Shown here: positions 21,723 to 32,164 of the stretch, in pieces | How positions within the stretch are numbered: the first letter of the stretch is position 1 | Layout of the letters: each line of letters starts with the position of its first letter | DNA from: Pelomyxa schiedti | Lineage: Eukaryota > Evosea > Pelobiontida > Pelomyxidae | NCBI GenBank assembly: GCA_020536535.1 | Contig: JAHLWZ010000406.1 | Location: 2,105 to 66,104 of the forward strand | Direction: 5' to 3' | DNA: 64,000 nucleotides | The notes under the pieces: model-generated | The model's database searches: none | What the model was told of the DNA's origin: nothing | What the model saw: the letters and a program-made list of their open reading frames with translations, nothing else | Translations under genes and position numbers: made by a program

Positions 21723-22946
21723 ATGTCCGCTGAAACGACACAAGTGGTGCCGGTTGAGCCGGGAAGTAGTGTCAAAGTGGCGTGTGTGCAGGAGAGCTCG
21801 GATCTCCAGGCCACCGACCACAACTGCGACAAATTCGAGGCCCAGGTCCGCATCGCTGCCGCCAACGGCGCCAAGATCGTCGTACTGCCCGAGATGTGCC
21901 TTACCGTATGTGTTGTTGCTACTTATTACTGTTACTCTATTCGTTCTTTTGTTTTGGTTTTTTCTCTTTTTTTCCTTTTTTTCTTTTTAAAAAGCAAAAG
22001 GGATACCTGTCGCAGGACTTGAAAAAATCATGGCACGTTCCAGGGAAACCTTTGAACCGCAGTCCAACGTTATTATAGCTTCGATTTGTGTTGATATTCT
22101 CAATGGGAAATGATAGAACCAATTCCACATTTGAGGGAGTTGATCCTACCGAGTTTGCAGAACCTGTCCCAGGAAAGACTACAAATCGATTTTGTGCTCT
22201 TGCCAGAGAACTTCAGGTTGCATAGTATAGTAATCGTAAAAAGTCACAAATATTAGATTTACCTCACTATTCCCTTTTGCGAGAAAGTTGTACCCCCACC
22301 TCTCTCAACTGCAAAGTTTCTGTTTTATAACACTGTTGGTTTCTGTTTAATATATTTATGTGATACCAATTTGAAGCAGGTTGTTGTTGCAAACCCAGCA
22401 GGGACTATTTGTGCTCATTACCGAAAGAATAACTTATGGCCCTACATTGACCTTGCATGGCAATCCCGAGGAACAGAAAATGTTTGCTTTGAGGTTTCAA
22501 CTGAACTTCCTTCCCATACTAATCGAAACTAAACTTTACATTAGACAGAATATGGAAAAGTTGCTCTTGCAGTCTGCTTCGACATACATATCATGTTTGA
22601 ACGCTACTCTAACGTAGGTGATGTGTGGGCCCTACTGTATTCTATAGCATGGGTTGACACGGACACACGGTTGACCTATAACTTGGAGAAACCCGAAATT
22701 AACATTCAGATAACACACAGATATTGGTTTACCTATGGTCTACCTGAATTTATTCAACAGCACCCCCCAGCCAAGTACGTTCTCGGTGCAAACTGGAGTA
22801 TTGATAAACCTGAGTCTGGCGAAGGCTGGAATGGGTATGGCTACAGTAGCATTTATGGCCCTAGTGGAGTTCTCCTGGCCCAAGCTAAAACTCAAATCGG
22901 ACCCGAGATTGTCTACGCCGATATACCTGTGGATAAACACCCCTGA
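21723..22946 (+). CDS. Carbon-nitrogen hydrolase (nitrilase superfamily amidase)
   Basis: The enzyme would hydrolyse an amide or nitrile with a Glu-Lys-Cys triad. ATG 21723 begins MSAETTQVVPVEPG and leads into the first strand VKVACVQESSDL. The catalytic Glu lies in IVVLPEMCLT (about 21882-21908), the Lys in AHYRKNNLWPY (about 22414-22446), and the Cys in VALAVCFDIH (about 22561-22590). The distal part, YVLGANWSIDKP then YGYSSIYGPSGVLLAQAKT, is the usual closing alpha-beta layer. At least five introns of 45-90 nt are needed to join the frames, for example from about 21907. The class within the superfamily is unclear; the CFDIH active site and the WSIDKP segment are reminiscent of vanin or amidase branches. 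No signal peptide is evident, so a cytosolic enzyme is likely. Confidence 0.8.
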
Positions 22947-23142
22947 TTTCGTGGTTCCTGAACTGAGTCCCAATACACTTTTAACAAAGTGAAGAAGGTG
23001 CATTTTTGTTGTTATTTGAGGAACTAATTACACGTTGGTTTTTCCCAAAGGCTTCTTTTTGTATTTACATAAGAAATTGCCTTGATAAGACTTACAGAGA
23101 GTTGTTGGTTGGCAAGGTCCTGACAAGGTGAAGCATTACTGG

Positions 23143-24130
23143 CTAGAAAAGGGAGAAAGTCGCTTCCGTGTTTTTGGATAACCACGGCCTCTGATCTGAG
23201 CGAGCCCGCATTAGTCCCATTGTGTCATTAACAATCTGATCAAATGAGGTACAGGGTGGTGCTGTCTCCACAACTGTGTTTCAAGCTTTAGTATTTGGGG
23301 AATGCTGTTTTTAGGGAGGTAGAACCGTCCAAGAAACATCCGGTAAAAAGACCGTTGTCGGGACGCCTGGCACCACCGTCAGCTGCTGACATTCCTGCAA
23401 AACAGTCAGTATCTTATGTGTACATAGTTGATGCAGAGAAGAAATTACCTGGGCTTGTGGGATAGAAAATTATGCACCCATCTAATTGCACCGCTGCCAG
23501 GCCCGGCTTCGCCACGGCAGCAACTCCGGCACCACGTGGCTTGTGGAAAAATTTGTCATCAGTATTTCTTGACTGGAAGGAAGTTCATACCAGTGCTTCA
23601 TTAGGGTCACGTGATGCGCGGCAGCAATCTAAAATGACAATAACCAGGTCTGACTCCGCTTTTATTTCATTTATGACTGCTCCAAGGATTGGTGCCTTGG
23701 CTTCGAGTTCGGTAAATTTTTCGTCTTTTGAGCCTACTGGAGGAGTATACTCCGTCATCAACAAAAAGTTCTGCCCTTTTTTCTGGAGTCCATGCCCAGC
23801 AAAGTAAAGAAGGCAGGCATTCTATAGACATTAGAGTAAACCAGGTTGTTTGAAGCCAGCTTTTTTGTAAAAACCTTTTTCCCTGACGATTTACTTTTAG
23901 CTTTCATATCTGCTCTCAATTTTGATAAGTGCAAATAAAACGCTTCCCGAGAGGGTACATCCGTGAGGTGTGTCACATCAAACTTGCATTTACTACTTAA
24001 AAACTAGAGTGTGAATTACAAGATATTCACATTCGAAAAAAGAGAACCTCTGCAATGCATTTGGCGTCATTGAGTGCATTTTGAAGTAGGCCTGCCATGT
24101 ACGTCTGATTACCTATAACAAAAGCAAAGC
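23143..24130 (-). other. Second caspase domain of the giant protein
   Basis: A complete peptidase C14 domain: first strand NCFAFVIGNQTYMAGLLQN (about 24075-24130), LTDVPSREAFYLHL, catalytic His in LLYFAGHGLQ (about 23780-23810), catalytic Cys in VILDCCRASRD (about 23605-23640). It then continues with GVAAVAKPGLA, FYPTSPG and NGLFTGCF, and a terminal RPWLSKNTEATFSLF. This layout is that of metacaspase/caspase-like enzymes with both dyad residues kept. Short introns separate the p20-like and p10-like parts. Confidence 0.8.
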
Positions 24131-27100
24131 AATTGAAATCTAGTTCTGGTCCCCAAAGAGGAGTGATAGCCCGGTGTTCAGGTGCTGCTTGTATAGCTGC
24201 TGAATTAAGTGCCAGTGGAACTGACTGGTTCATCTGGGATCGGGAACCATTTCGTTCATCAAACCAATGCCAAGTTAAGTTATACAGCATGTTGGAAGGT
24301 GCGATGAACTGCACATCTGAACCATTTGTTGTGGAACTTGTGGGATTGTGGGCAATTCTCCTCAGGACAGAGCTGGCAGAAAAGAGCATTTGAACAACTG
24401 GAAGGGGCTCAATGATGCCATTTGAGCCCTTTCTCCTTGGTGTGTCTCGCACAGCCTGATGGAGAGCATGGAAAAGAAGTGTGCCACTATAGTCCCTATA
24501 TGAGACACTGTCTGCTAGTGTAGAGTGCACCAGAACCATATCTCCTTCCTCCACTGTGATATCACAGCTTTTGGAACTTGAAGCCCCCAGCTCCCGTGAA
24601 ATAATTTCCACAGCAGGTGTTTTTTGTGGACCTCTGCACGCGGCAATCAAGAAAAACTTTGCCTTCCCTTGCAGTGTGGGGCTTCTCGTGCAGGTAAAAA
24701 TACCTAAAGAGAAAAGATTTATTATCTGCAAGTATTTTAAGGGCGAAATACTCATTATATCTTCATGTACGGATATCTTTTGCCCATCTACATCAAGGAG
24801 ACAGTCTTTGCCGCCTACTTCTTTGCCGCCATGTGAACCACTTACAAATACAAACGAGTTGGCAAGGCTATTATCAGTTGCTGCAGAAATTTTGGTAAGA
24901 GCCCGAATGAGATTCTCTTTGATTGGGTTCTCCATGTAGAGAATGTGAAAGAAAGACCCAAATGCTTTTTGAATGATAGCCAGGTCATTCTCAGCTCCAC
25001 TTCTGTCCTTTGTCGTATTGGCAAATAGAAGATACCCGTTCTTTCCATGCTGCAGCTACAAATTCCAGTAAATTTTGGAGTGGTTAGAAGTATTGGGCCT
25101 ACTCTGGGAAGAAAAGAATCCACGCTCAGGGTATCAATGGATGGGCTCTAAGAAATGCAATTAGGGTTGACAAAGGCCAAGAAACCCACCTTGATAGTGA
25201 CTGGTGCAAGAGACAGAGAGGCTGTCGAGCGGGGGATAGAGGCTTCAGAGGGTGCTGATGTGGCAGAGGGCGTCGAGGGTACAGAGGGTGTGGAGGCCGA
25301 AGAGACTTGAGATGTTGGACTTGTGGTATCACTCTCCTCTGGAAATTGGCATAAAGAGGATAAAGACACAATTTCAGGTGAAGCTCCCCTCACAGCAGTT
25401 GTGTAGTTTCTTGGTGCCGTGAGACAAGAGGAATCAAGCTCACTAGTGTCACTTCCATCCTTGTGGGTAACTAGAAACTTGTACAAAAGAGGGCTGCCCA
25501 TGTAGCGTCTCAAGTTGGCAATCCAGTACCCACTAGCGGAGTTAAACGTCATAGGAATAGGTTCCCAGCTGTTGAGATTACATGTAATTGATACAGAAAT
25601 TACGTCCGTGCGGTTAGAGTAACAGAGTGTTGTTGTTACTTGTTTTTTGGGTTGAGTGGCAGAGTTATCAGGTTGCAGACTCCTTTTGGCTGGAGTGGGA
25701 GTAACTCTGATAATTTCGAACTGAGGTTGGCCGGAATTTTCTGAAAGGGTCATCCTATCTCCATACTTTGCCATAAGATAGTGCGTGGGGAATCTGTACA
25801 TTCCCAGTCTACCCTTTGGATGTGTGCCTGTTGTATCATCCCCAACGTGAAACCACCAATAGTCGTCTGCACAGTTCCCCTGTTCCCATGCACCTACCCA
25901 ATGTTTGCCCGAATTTTTGCAGTCCAAGAGCCTTGGCCGGCCCTTGGAGTCCGTTTTGTCTGGAATCATGATTCTGTAAGTGGAAGGCGAAACTTCACAG
26001 AACTCAAATATAGTGGACTTTGATTCTATTGCCGTCCTCCTCAGCCACAAATTTGAATTAAGTCGCAGGAATTCCCCATTAACCAGTCTAATCCTTGCAC
26101 TGAATGTCACATTTACTGATGGACTTTTATAATGCGGCGAGCCTGTATGGTGAGCGATATATTCTGAAGCAAGGAAATGCTGTTTCAAAACAAAGTCTTT
26201 AGTCCTTTCAATTGCAAATTGTCTTGGACGAGAAACTGGCTGTACGTCTAGCAGCAAAGTCTTCAGTTCTTCATCCACCTTCATTTCCCAAAATGACTTA
26301 AATAAGGTTACAAAACCATAAAGTAAGCCCAATCCCTCTGGTTTCTTTGCCTTCCAGGATCGCATGTCTTCTTTTATAAGTTGCACCAGTTTGGGCTTGA
26401 TATTGGTACAGTAGAATAGAGCATAGAGCCATGTTGCAAGCCGAGTGAGTGCCAATCGTCCATTGATTTGTCCTCTGTCCCTGTCACATGGGGACTCACG
26501 TGTTGGCTCCCAGACTTCATATCTCTTCTCCTTGTCGGTAAAATCAACTACAGATTCCTCATCAGCATTCCATCCTCTGCGGTTTGCATGTGTCCAGTAA
26601 AGTGAATATGTACTTAGGGAGCCCAATGGGTTATAGTGACGCACGACTGTCACGAATTCATCAGCATGGGCAAATACATCTTGTAATGGGTGGAGGCCTT
26701 TCCCAAGGTTTTTTGCAGCCTCTCTACGGACAGATTTCCCAAGTGCTTTTCGTAGCTGTTGGAGGCAATGTTGCAACCTCGAGTCAGAGTCATGTCCACC
26801 TTCCACAGTATGGTTAATATTGAAGTGCCACGATTGTGCATATGCTGAAAAGATATTCGACGGCGTTGTGGAGAGCGCATCATCAACCTTTTGGAAAAAT
26901 TGTTGGTTAACGAGGGACGTATAGGAGTCTACAACCTTTTGGCAAGACTTGCTCACATGGGAGCTCCACTCTTCATCAAACCCTGCCTCACAAAGCCATT
27001 TCCAGGTATTACCTTTGTGCACAGTCTCACCCCAATCAACCATGAAAGCGCGAGGTTGGAACAGTGCTCGATCCCCGCTGTCATAATCATGGACATTGGA

Positions 27101-29900
27101 ACTTGGGTCAAAGTTTAAAAAACTGTCAAGTACTTGCTGAGCAGTGGTGTTTCGGCCATCTTTGCATTGTTTGATAATTTCTACTAAAGAACGAGGTATT
27201 TTCTCAGATAAAGGCAAGCTTGAGGCATTACGTATAAGGCTGGGCTTAGGAGTCATTTCAGCAAGCATTACCCCAAATGAGACAATATCTTTCGCACAGG
27301 AGATAGTAGCCTGTCCAAGTTCTGCACTCAGTCCATAGCCTGCAATTGCGAGATCTGTAACCTTCGTTCCCAGAACATTGACAAGTATATTCTCGAGTCT
27401 AATATCACCATGCACAATACCGAACTTGTGTATGTCCCGAATTCCAGATATCACACGCTGAGCAATGAAGGCCACGTCAGTCAGTGAGAGGATGGATATG
27501 TACTTGAGAAGGTAATCCTTAAGTGAACAGCTGAATCGTGGGCAAATCATGAACCACTTGTCTGCCTGCTTGAAAAGCAGCTGAAATGGGAGGATATTTA
27601 ATGCTGTATCTTCTACTGTGTGCCGAAAAAATGCATCCTCAAAGAATTGACATTGCACAGCTTTTGTAGCAACTGCCATGTCCAATTCTCTCCCCATCAT
27701 GTGACGATTTTCCCATACTACCTCCAGTGCTGAAGTACCCCTACCTCCTGTGTCAATATCAAGTCGGGGAGAAACACCAGATAAAATCTCGCTTGGGGGA
27801 TCAATTTCTCTATGTTTTGCCTGGAGGGCTAAGATTTCTGCAATGAGCTGCCCAATCAAATGTCTCATCTCTGTGAGATTTGTACTGTGTTTTTGAAAAT
27901 GTGGTATCATATCTGCCCTCAGCTTGCGCCGTTGCTCTAGAATTGTCTTAAGATCGGAGGTAAATCTTTTCAATGTTCGGCGCGTTACTTCAAAGAAGAA
28001 GGTTGCATCAGATGATAGACAATCGTTTTGAAAAGCAAGAACTGATCTTAGCATTGCCTCCAAAATACTGGATTGACGAACCTTTTCGTCAATCACTCGC
28101 GCGTCGAATACTTGACGAAGTTTTTCCTCAATCACTCGCGTGTCGAATAGTTGACTGAAGTGGTCGTCCATTAAGCGATTGACGAATGGTGGGACACGTG
28201 GACCCGCGTCTGTTTGACTCGAATAGCAATCCAAGCAATATCTGAGATGAGAAATAATATTAAGTTCAGCTATCTGCACTATCTCCCTCAGGGTATCGTC
28301 TTCCACAAGTTTTTGGAGGCTTTTATGTATACTCTCTTTGAAAAAGCAACAGAGATCGTTCACAATGGGGTAGGTGAGTTTTTCTGCCAGTGGCTCTCTA
28401 TATTTACTGAGATATTCAAGGGGGATAATCCTTTCATCCTCAGAGAACTCTTTTCTTACTTTTTGCATTTTCCTGGCAATGATAGAGGGGATTGGTGTCA
28501 GTTTGCTCCGTAGTTCTTGTTCACAAGCAGTTTGAAAATTATCAATCATCCCAACGATGTCACGATACCATTTTTCAGTCCCAGCTGGAGTACTGAGGCG
28601 TAATGTATTGAAGTTTCTGAAGAAGCAGCCCAGCGCATCAACCATATACTCCAATGCCTGGTTGCACCTCTTTTTTTGACTGGCAATAATCCAGATTAAG
28701 AACCATAAATAGTCCAAAGGAAAAGTCACTTGGACAGTCACCAGCCAAGAAATCTTGGGCACTGACACAGCAGAAGCAATTACAAAAATCAAAGCGTCCC
28801 ACCTGATCTGCAAGTTGCATCCTATTCAGAAGGGTACTGAGCCTGTCACTGTTGAATTTTTCAACATCTATCCTTGTGGTCGAGCTTGGCCTCTTGTTCA
28901 GTTCTATGGCAATGCGTTGCAGCTCAACATGAGTATTGGCAAAAAAGATTTCTGGTATGTTGTCACTGGCGGAGTGTGAAAGGATTTGTTTCAGCTGGGC
29001 GCAAGCCTTAAGCTCAGTGGGACCAAATGGAAGAGTTGTAAAGGAGAAAACAACTCCATGAGGAAGGTATGCCGATAAAAACGTTGTGAGGAAGGGGGCC
29101 AGAATGTCACCAAATTGTTCAAAATAAGTAGAACCTGGCAAATTAGCCAATTCTATCCCCGTTTCAAGAAGTGGCAGGGGGACTTCAGCAATAATAAATT
29201 CTTTTAACCATGCCTGGAGCTCTGTCACTCCTGGGTTTTAATTTGTCAGTTACATGAACAAATGAGCTAGGCCTTACCGTTTGGAAGACTTGCATTCGAA
29301 AGGTGGACAGCTAGATGGGTACCAATTTCAGAAGCAGAAGAACAGTCTTGCAGACGTTCCAAAACTTCACCTGCAACGATTGTGCCATTAAGGATTCGCC
29401 CAATCCGAACGCAGGCATTTGACTGCTTTGCAAATCTCAACAAGCAAACTTTGTATGAACAAAGTGAATGTCCAGGAGGGAGAATAGTACCGCCACATAG
29501 ACAGTCAAGAAGAGCAGATTTGCCTTATTAAAGGCCGTTGTTATCAACTGTGAACAAAGAAGATGGGGTAGGTACCAGAACCCTCGGGACCAAAAAAGGC
29601 AATGCGCAGAGGATGAGGCTGGCAAATATTTTCAACATACTTCTGAATCGTTGTAGACATGAGCGCAGCCTCCTCTGTACCTCCAAGAAATTCCAGAACC
29701 TCACCGTGCAGTGTTTTAAATCCTTCAAAGCACAGTGCTGTTGGTGCGAATAGGTGTTCTGGTAAAGAAGCAAGACATTTCCCCAGTTTTTGTCGGGAAG
29801 TGTCGTCCTGGGCTGTGTGCCGTGTGATAAACTTATGGGAAGCCGCCACATAGTCCTGGAAGGTGAGTGCATTTTTGCGTGCTCCAGTGCAACGATACAT
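23143..29900 (-). CDS. Giant fusion: dynamin-like GTPase, kinase, Zn-PLC-like domain, starch-binding-like domain and two caspase domains
   Basis: About 2,050 codons. Exons read: 29576-29900, 29278-29523, 28803-29230, 25190-28669, 25103-25147, 24752-25055, 24048-24703, 23875-24003, 23591-23821, then two or three short ones to TAG 23143. Phases agree throughout, and the introns are 42-60 nt apart from one of 133 nt before the long exon. Order of domains: (1) P-loop GPEGSGKSALLDCL with an intron inside it; ELANLPGS replaces the usual D-x-P-G switch. (2) A helical stalk. (3) A kinase domain with GRGTSALEVV, IVHGDIRLENILV in place of HRD, and DLA in place of DFG. (4) A helical domain with SWHFNINH and GLHPLQDVFAHAD, like zinc-dependent phospholipase C. 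(5) A beta-rich stretch. (6) A CBM20/48-like sandwich (CNLNSWEPIPM). (7) Caspase one with GSHGGKE and LIAACRG. (8) Caspase two with YFAGHG and ILDCCRA. It resembles an innate-immune or cell-death effector; that role is inferred. Confidence 0.85.
24150..25055 (-). other. First caspase domain of the giant protein
   Basis: The exon at 25055 begins with a strand KNGYLLFANTTKDRSGAEND, then a helix. The His motif is FVFVSGSHGGKE (about 24810-24850). After a 47-bp intron the Cys motif is KFFLIAACRGPQ (about 24628-24662), close to the animal caspase form QACRG. The p10-like part continues with MVLVHSTLADSVSYRDYSG. Both dyad residues are present, so activity is plausible. It differs from the second caspase domain, suggesting distinct origins or roles. 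Confidence 0.75.
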
Positions 29901-30195
29901 TTTGAGGTAGAAAAGTTGGTTTGCTTTATTCGTATCAAGATTAGTTAGACATTCCGCTTTTCAAAAGTTGGGCGTTGAGACAAACTTGGCTTGGTTCCTC
30001 TGCACAGAAAAAGTCCTCCTTGATGGTTTGGGAGCCTTCCTCTAGGAGTTGTGGCGGCATGGTAGTTGAGGACAAGGTTTTCACTCCCTTTTGCGTTGTG
30101 ACTGCGGGATGGTACAAAGATAGAACATACAGTTTTGATCGGCAATCCGGTTTTAGGAAAAGACCTTCCACAAACAGCGAAAGGGTACAACAACA
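29901..30195. promoter_or_regulatory. Divergent promoter region between the giant GTPase-caspase gene and the acid lipase gene
   Basis: A 295-bp gap between start codons at 29900 (minus) and 30196 (plus), so both genes could share control. No clear motif is seen. Confidence 0.35.
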
Positions 30196-32025
30196 ATGAG
30201 GGGTTGTTTTTGCTCGCCAGGGCACGTGGTTGGGAGTGGGTTGGCTTTGTTGTTGTTACTTGTGGGTACCACAAATGGTGAGAGTGCCAAGAATGCTGAT
30301 AAAATGATGGAAAGGCTGAGGCACTATGCTCGAGCGTATGAGCAAACAACAACATGGACTCCCTCCGAGCTTATTAGTGATGCTGGGTTTGTGTCCTCTT
30401 ACAGAATAAAAGTTGTTTGGCTTACTTTTTTTTTCTGACAGGTATGATCCAGAGTTGTGGTATGTAAGGACCCCTGACCAATTTCAAATTGGAGTCCATA
30501 GAATCCCCAACGAGGGGAAACAACCTGTGCTGTTTGTTCATGGGTTTGTGATGAATGCTGGGTGTTTTGTGGCCAACATGCCAGAAAATACTTTGGCCTT
30601 CTTGATGCACGATGCCGGCTTCGATGTCTGGCTCAGTTGGGTTCTTTTTTCCCTTGTACTGCTACTAATGTTCTGCCTAGTTAATCTTCGAGGCACAAAG
30701 TCGTCCTTCACGAATTATGTGTACGATTCACACGAACCAGAATTCTGGAATTGGAGGTAATTAGTAGCCACCGCCTTTCATGGTCCAACTGGTTCATGCA
30801 GTTTCCTTGAGCCTGGTCTCCAAGATGTCTCATCCACCATTGATTTCATTTTGGCAAAGGTACGGCTAATGCAGTTAGGTACACAACATCACCTCCTCTA
30901 GACAGGTTTCCCAGATTTGCCAATTGTCTCTCATAGTGAGGGTGGAGCAACAGTATACGCCATGCTTGCAGACACTCCCAGTATGTTTTATGACAGGTTG
31001 TCCAACTTAATAACATTGTCACATAGAATTGGCAGAGAAGATCTCTTTCCATCTTGCTCTTGGTGTGCTATTGTACATAAAATCATAACATCTAATTCTT
31101 CCCAGCACCATGCCTATACCTCACATATAGCACTTGTCCTGTTCTAGTCCTCTCCGACTACATTGGTAAGAAGTGTGTTGTGCACTACAGGCGACTCATA
31201 CTCTTAGATTTTCCCTACTGGTTTGACTACCTTAATGCAAGCCATACCCCAATACCCGGGCCAATGATTGGTATAGTGCCGTCTCACAATAAGCGTTTTA
31301 AAACAACGGGAAAAGATTGGGCCTTGTACGAGATGTGCACTGTACTTCCTATATTGTGTGAGACTGTTGTCAACTGGCTTGCTGGATGGGATATGTCCAA
31401 CATGAATGCTTCCCGGGTGGATATTTATGTCCAATGTGTTGATGCAACTTCAGTTATGGTGAGCTGAGAATAAATTTCCCACGAGTTTCTTTTCAATCTT
31501 ATTACTGTTAGAATGTTGACCACCTATTACAACTAAGGCACACCGCCACATTTGGGTATTTTGATTATGGAGAGGTTCGTCACCCTACAAAAACAGATGA
31601 GTAAGAGAACCATAGGAAGAGAACTTGGTGCATTATAACCAAACTGTTCCACCTGTATTCCCAATAGACACAGTCATGGTTCCAACCAAGCTATACTATG
31701 GCGGTGAAGATGTGATGGTTTCTCAGAAGGCAAGCATTCATTAATCTAATACTGTCTACTCCATAATAGCAAACAAAAAACCTAACTGAGCCTCTATTTA
31801 ATGAAAAACAAATCTCCAGGATGTAGAAGAACTATTGATTCCTTCACTCAACAGTGCAAGCTTTGTTGAACCTCCGACATTTGTTCCATCATGGAGCCAT
31901 GCGGTACATCCAAGATCCAAGCCAAGACAATCTCTCTAACCCACTGCACACAACAGGATTTTATATGGTCAATTGATGGAGAACTCTACAAGGAAATGGT
32001 AGCCATTGTGAAGGCATTCTCTTAA
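30196..32025 (+). CDS. Acid lipase (lysosomal/gastric lipase family, alpha/beta hydrolase)
   Basis: The enzyme family cleaves triglycerides and cholesteryl esters in lysosomes or outside the cell. ATG 30196 opens a signal peptide with the core GLALLLLLVGTTNGES. After the first intron the protein reads DAGYDPELWYVRTPDQFQ, the usual family start. VLFVHGFVMNAGCF gives the oxyanion region, and DVWLINLRGT follows after an intron. The nucleophile elbow is VSHSEGGA (about 30924-30948); the first Gly of G-x-S-x-G is Ser here. The acid residue lies in YYGGEDVMV (about 31695-31720), and the His in SWSHADFIW, split by an intron near 31905-31957. Seven or so short introns occur. It sits head-to-head with the giant caspase gene, so a joint phagosomal or defence role is possible but unproven. 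Confidence 0.85.
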
Positions 32026-32164
32026 CTAATTATGTCAAATGAAACCCCGGACTGAGTGTCACTTGGCCCAAGTAAAAACGTATCAACGAGATTTAGATCT
32101 GAAGAAAAACAAAGGTGTCAACAAATCTGCGATTTATTTATTCTTTTTTATAAATTACTCGCGA

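Noticed and set aside
32039-32164. An earlier in-frame ATG for the SAM-GTPase gene
   Set aside because: It lies 13 bp after the lipase stop and would code an AT-rich leader (Phe/Ile/Asn). ATG 32165 opens the coding-like composition.
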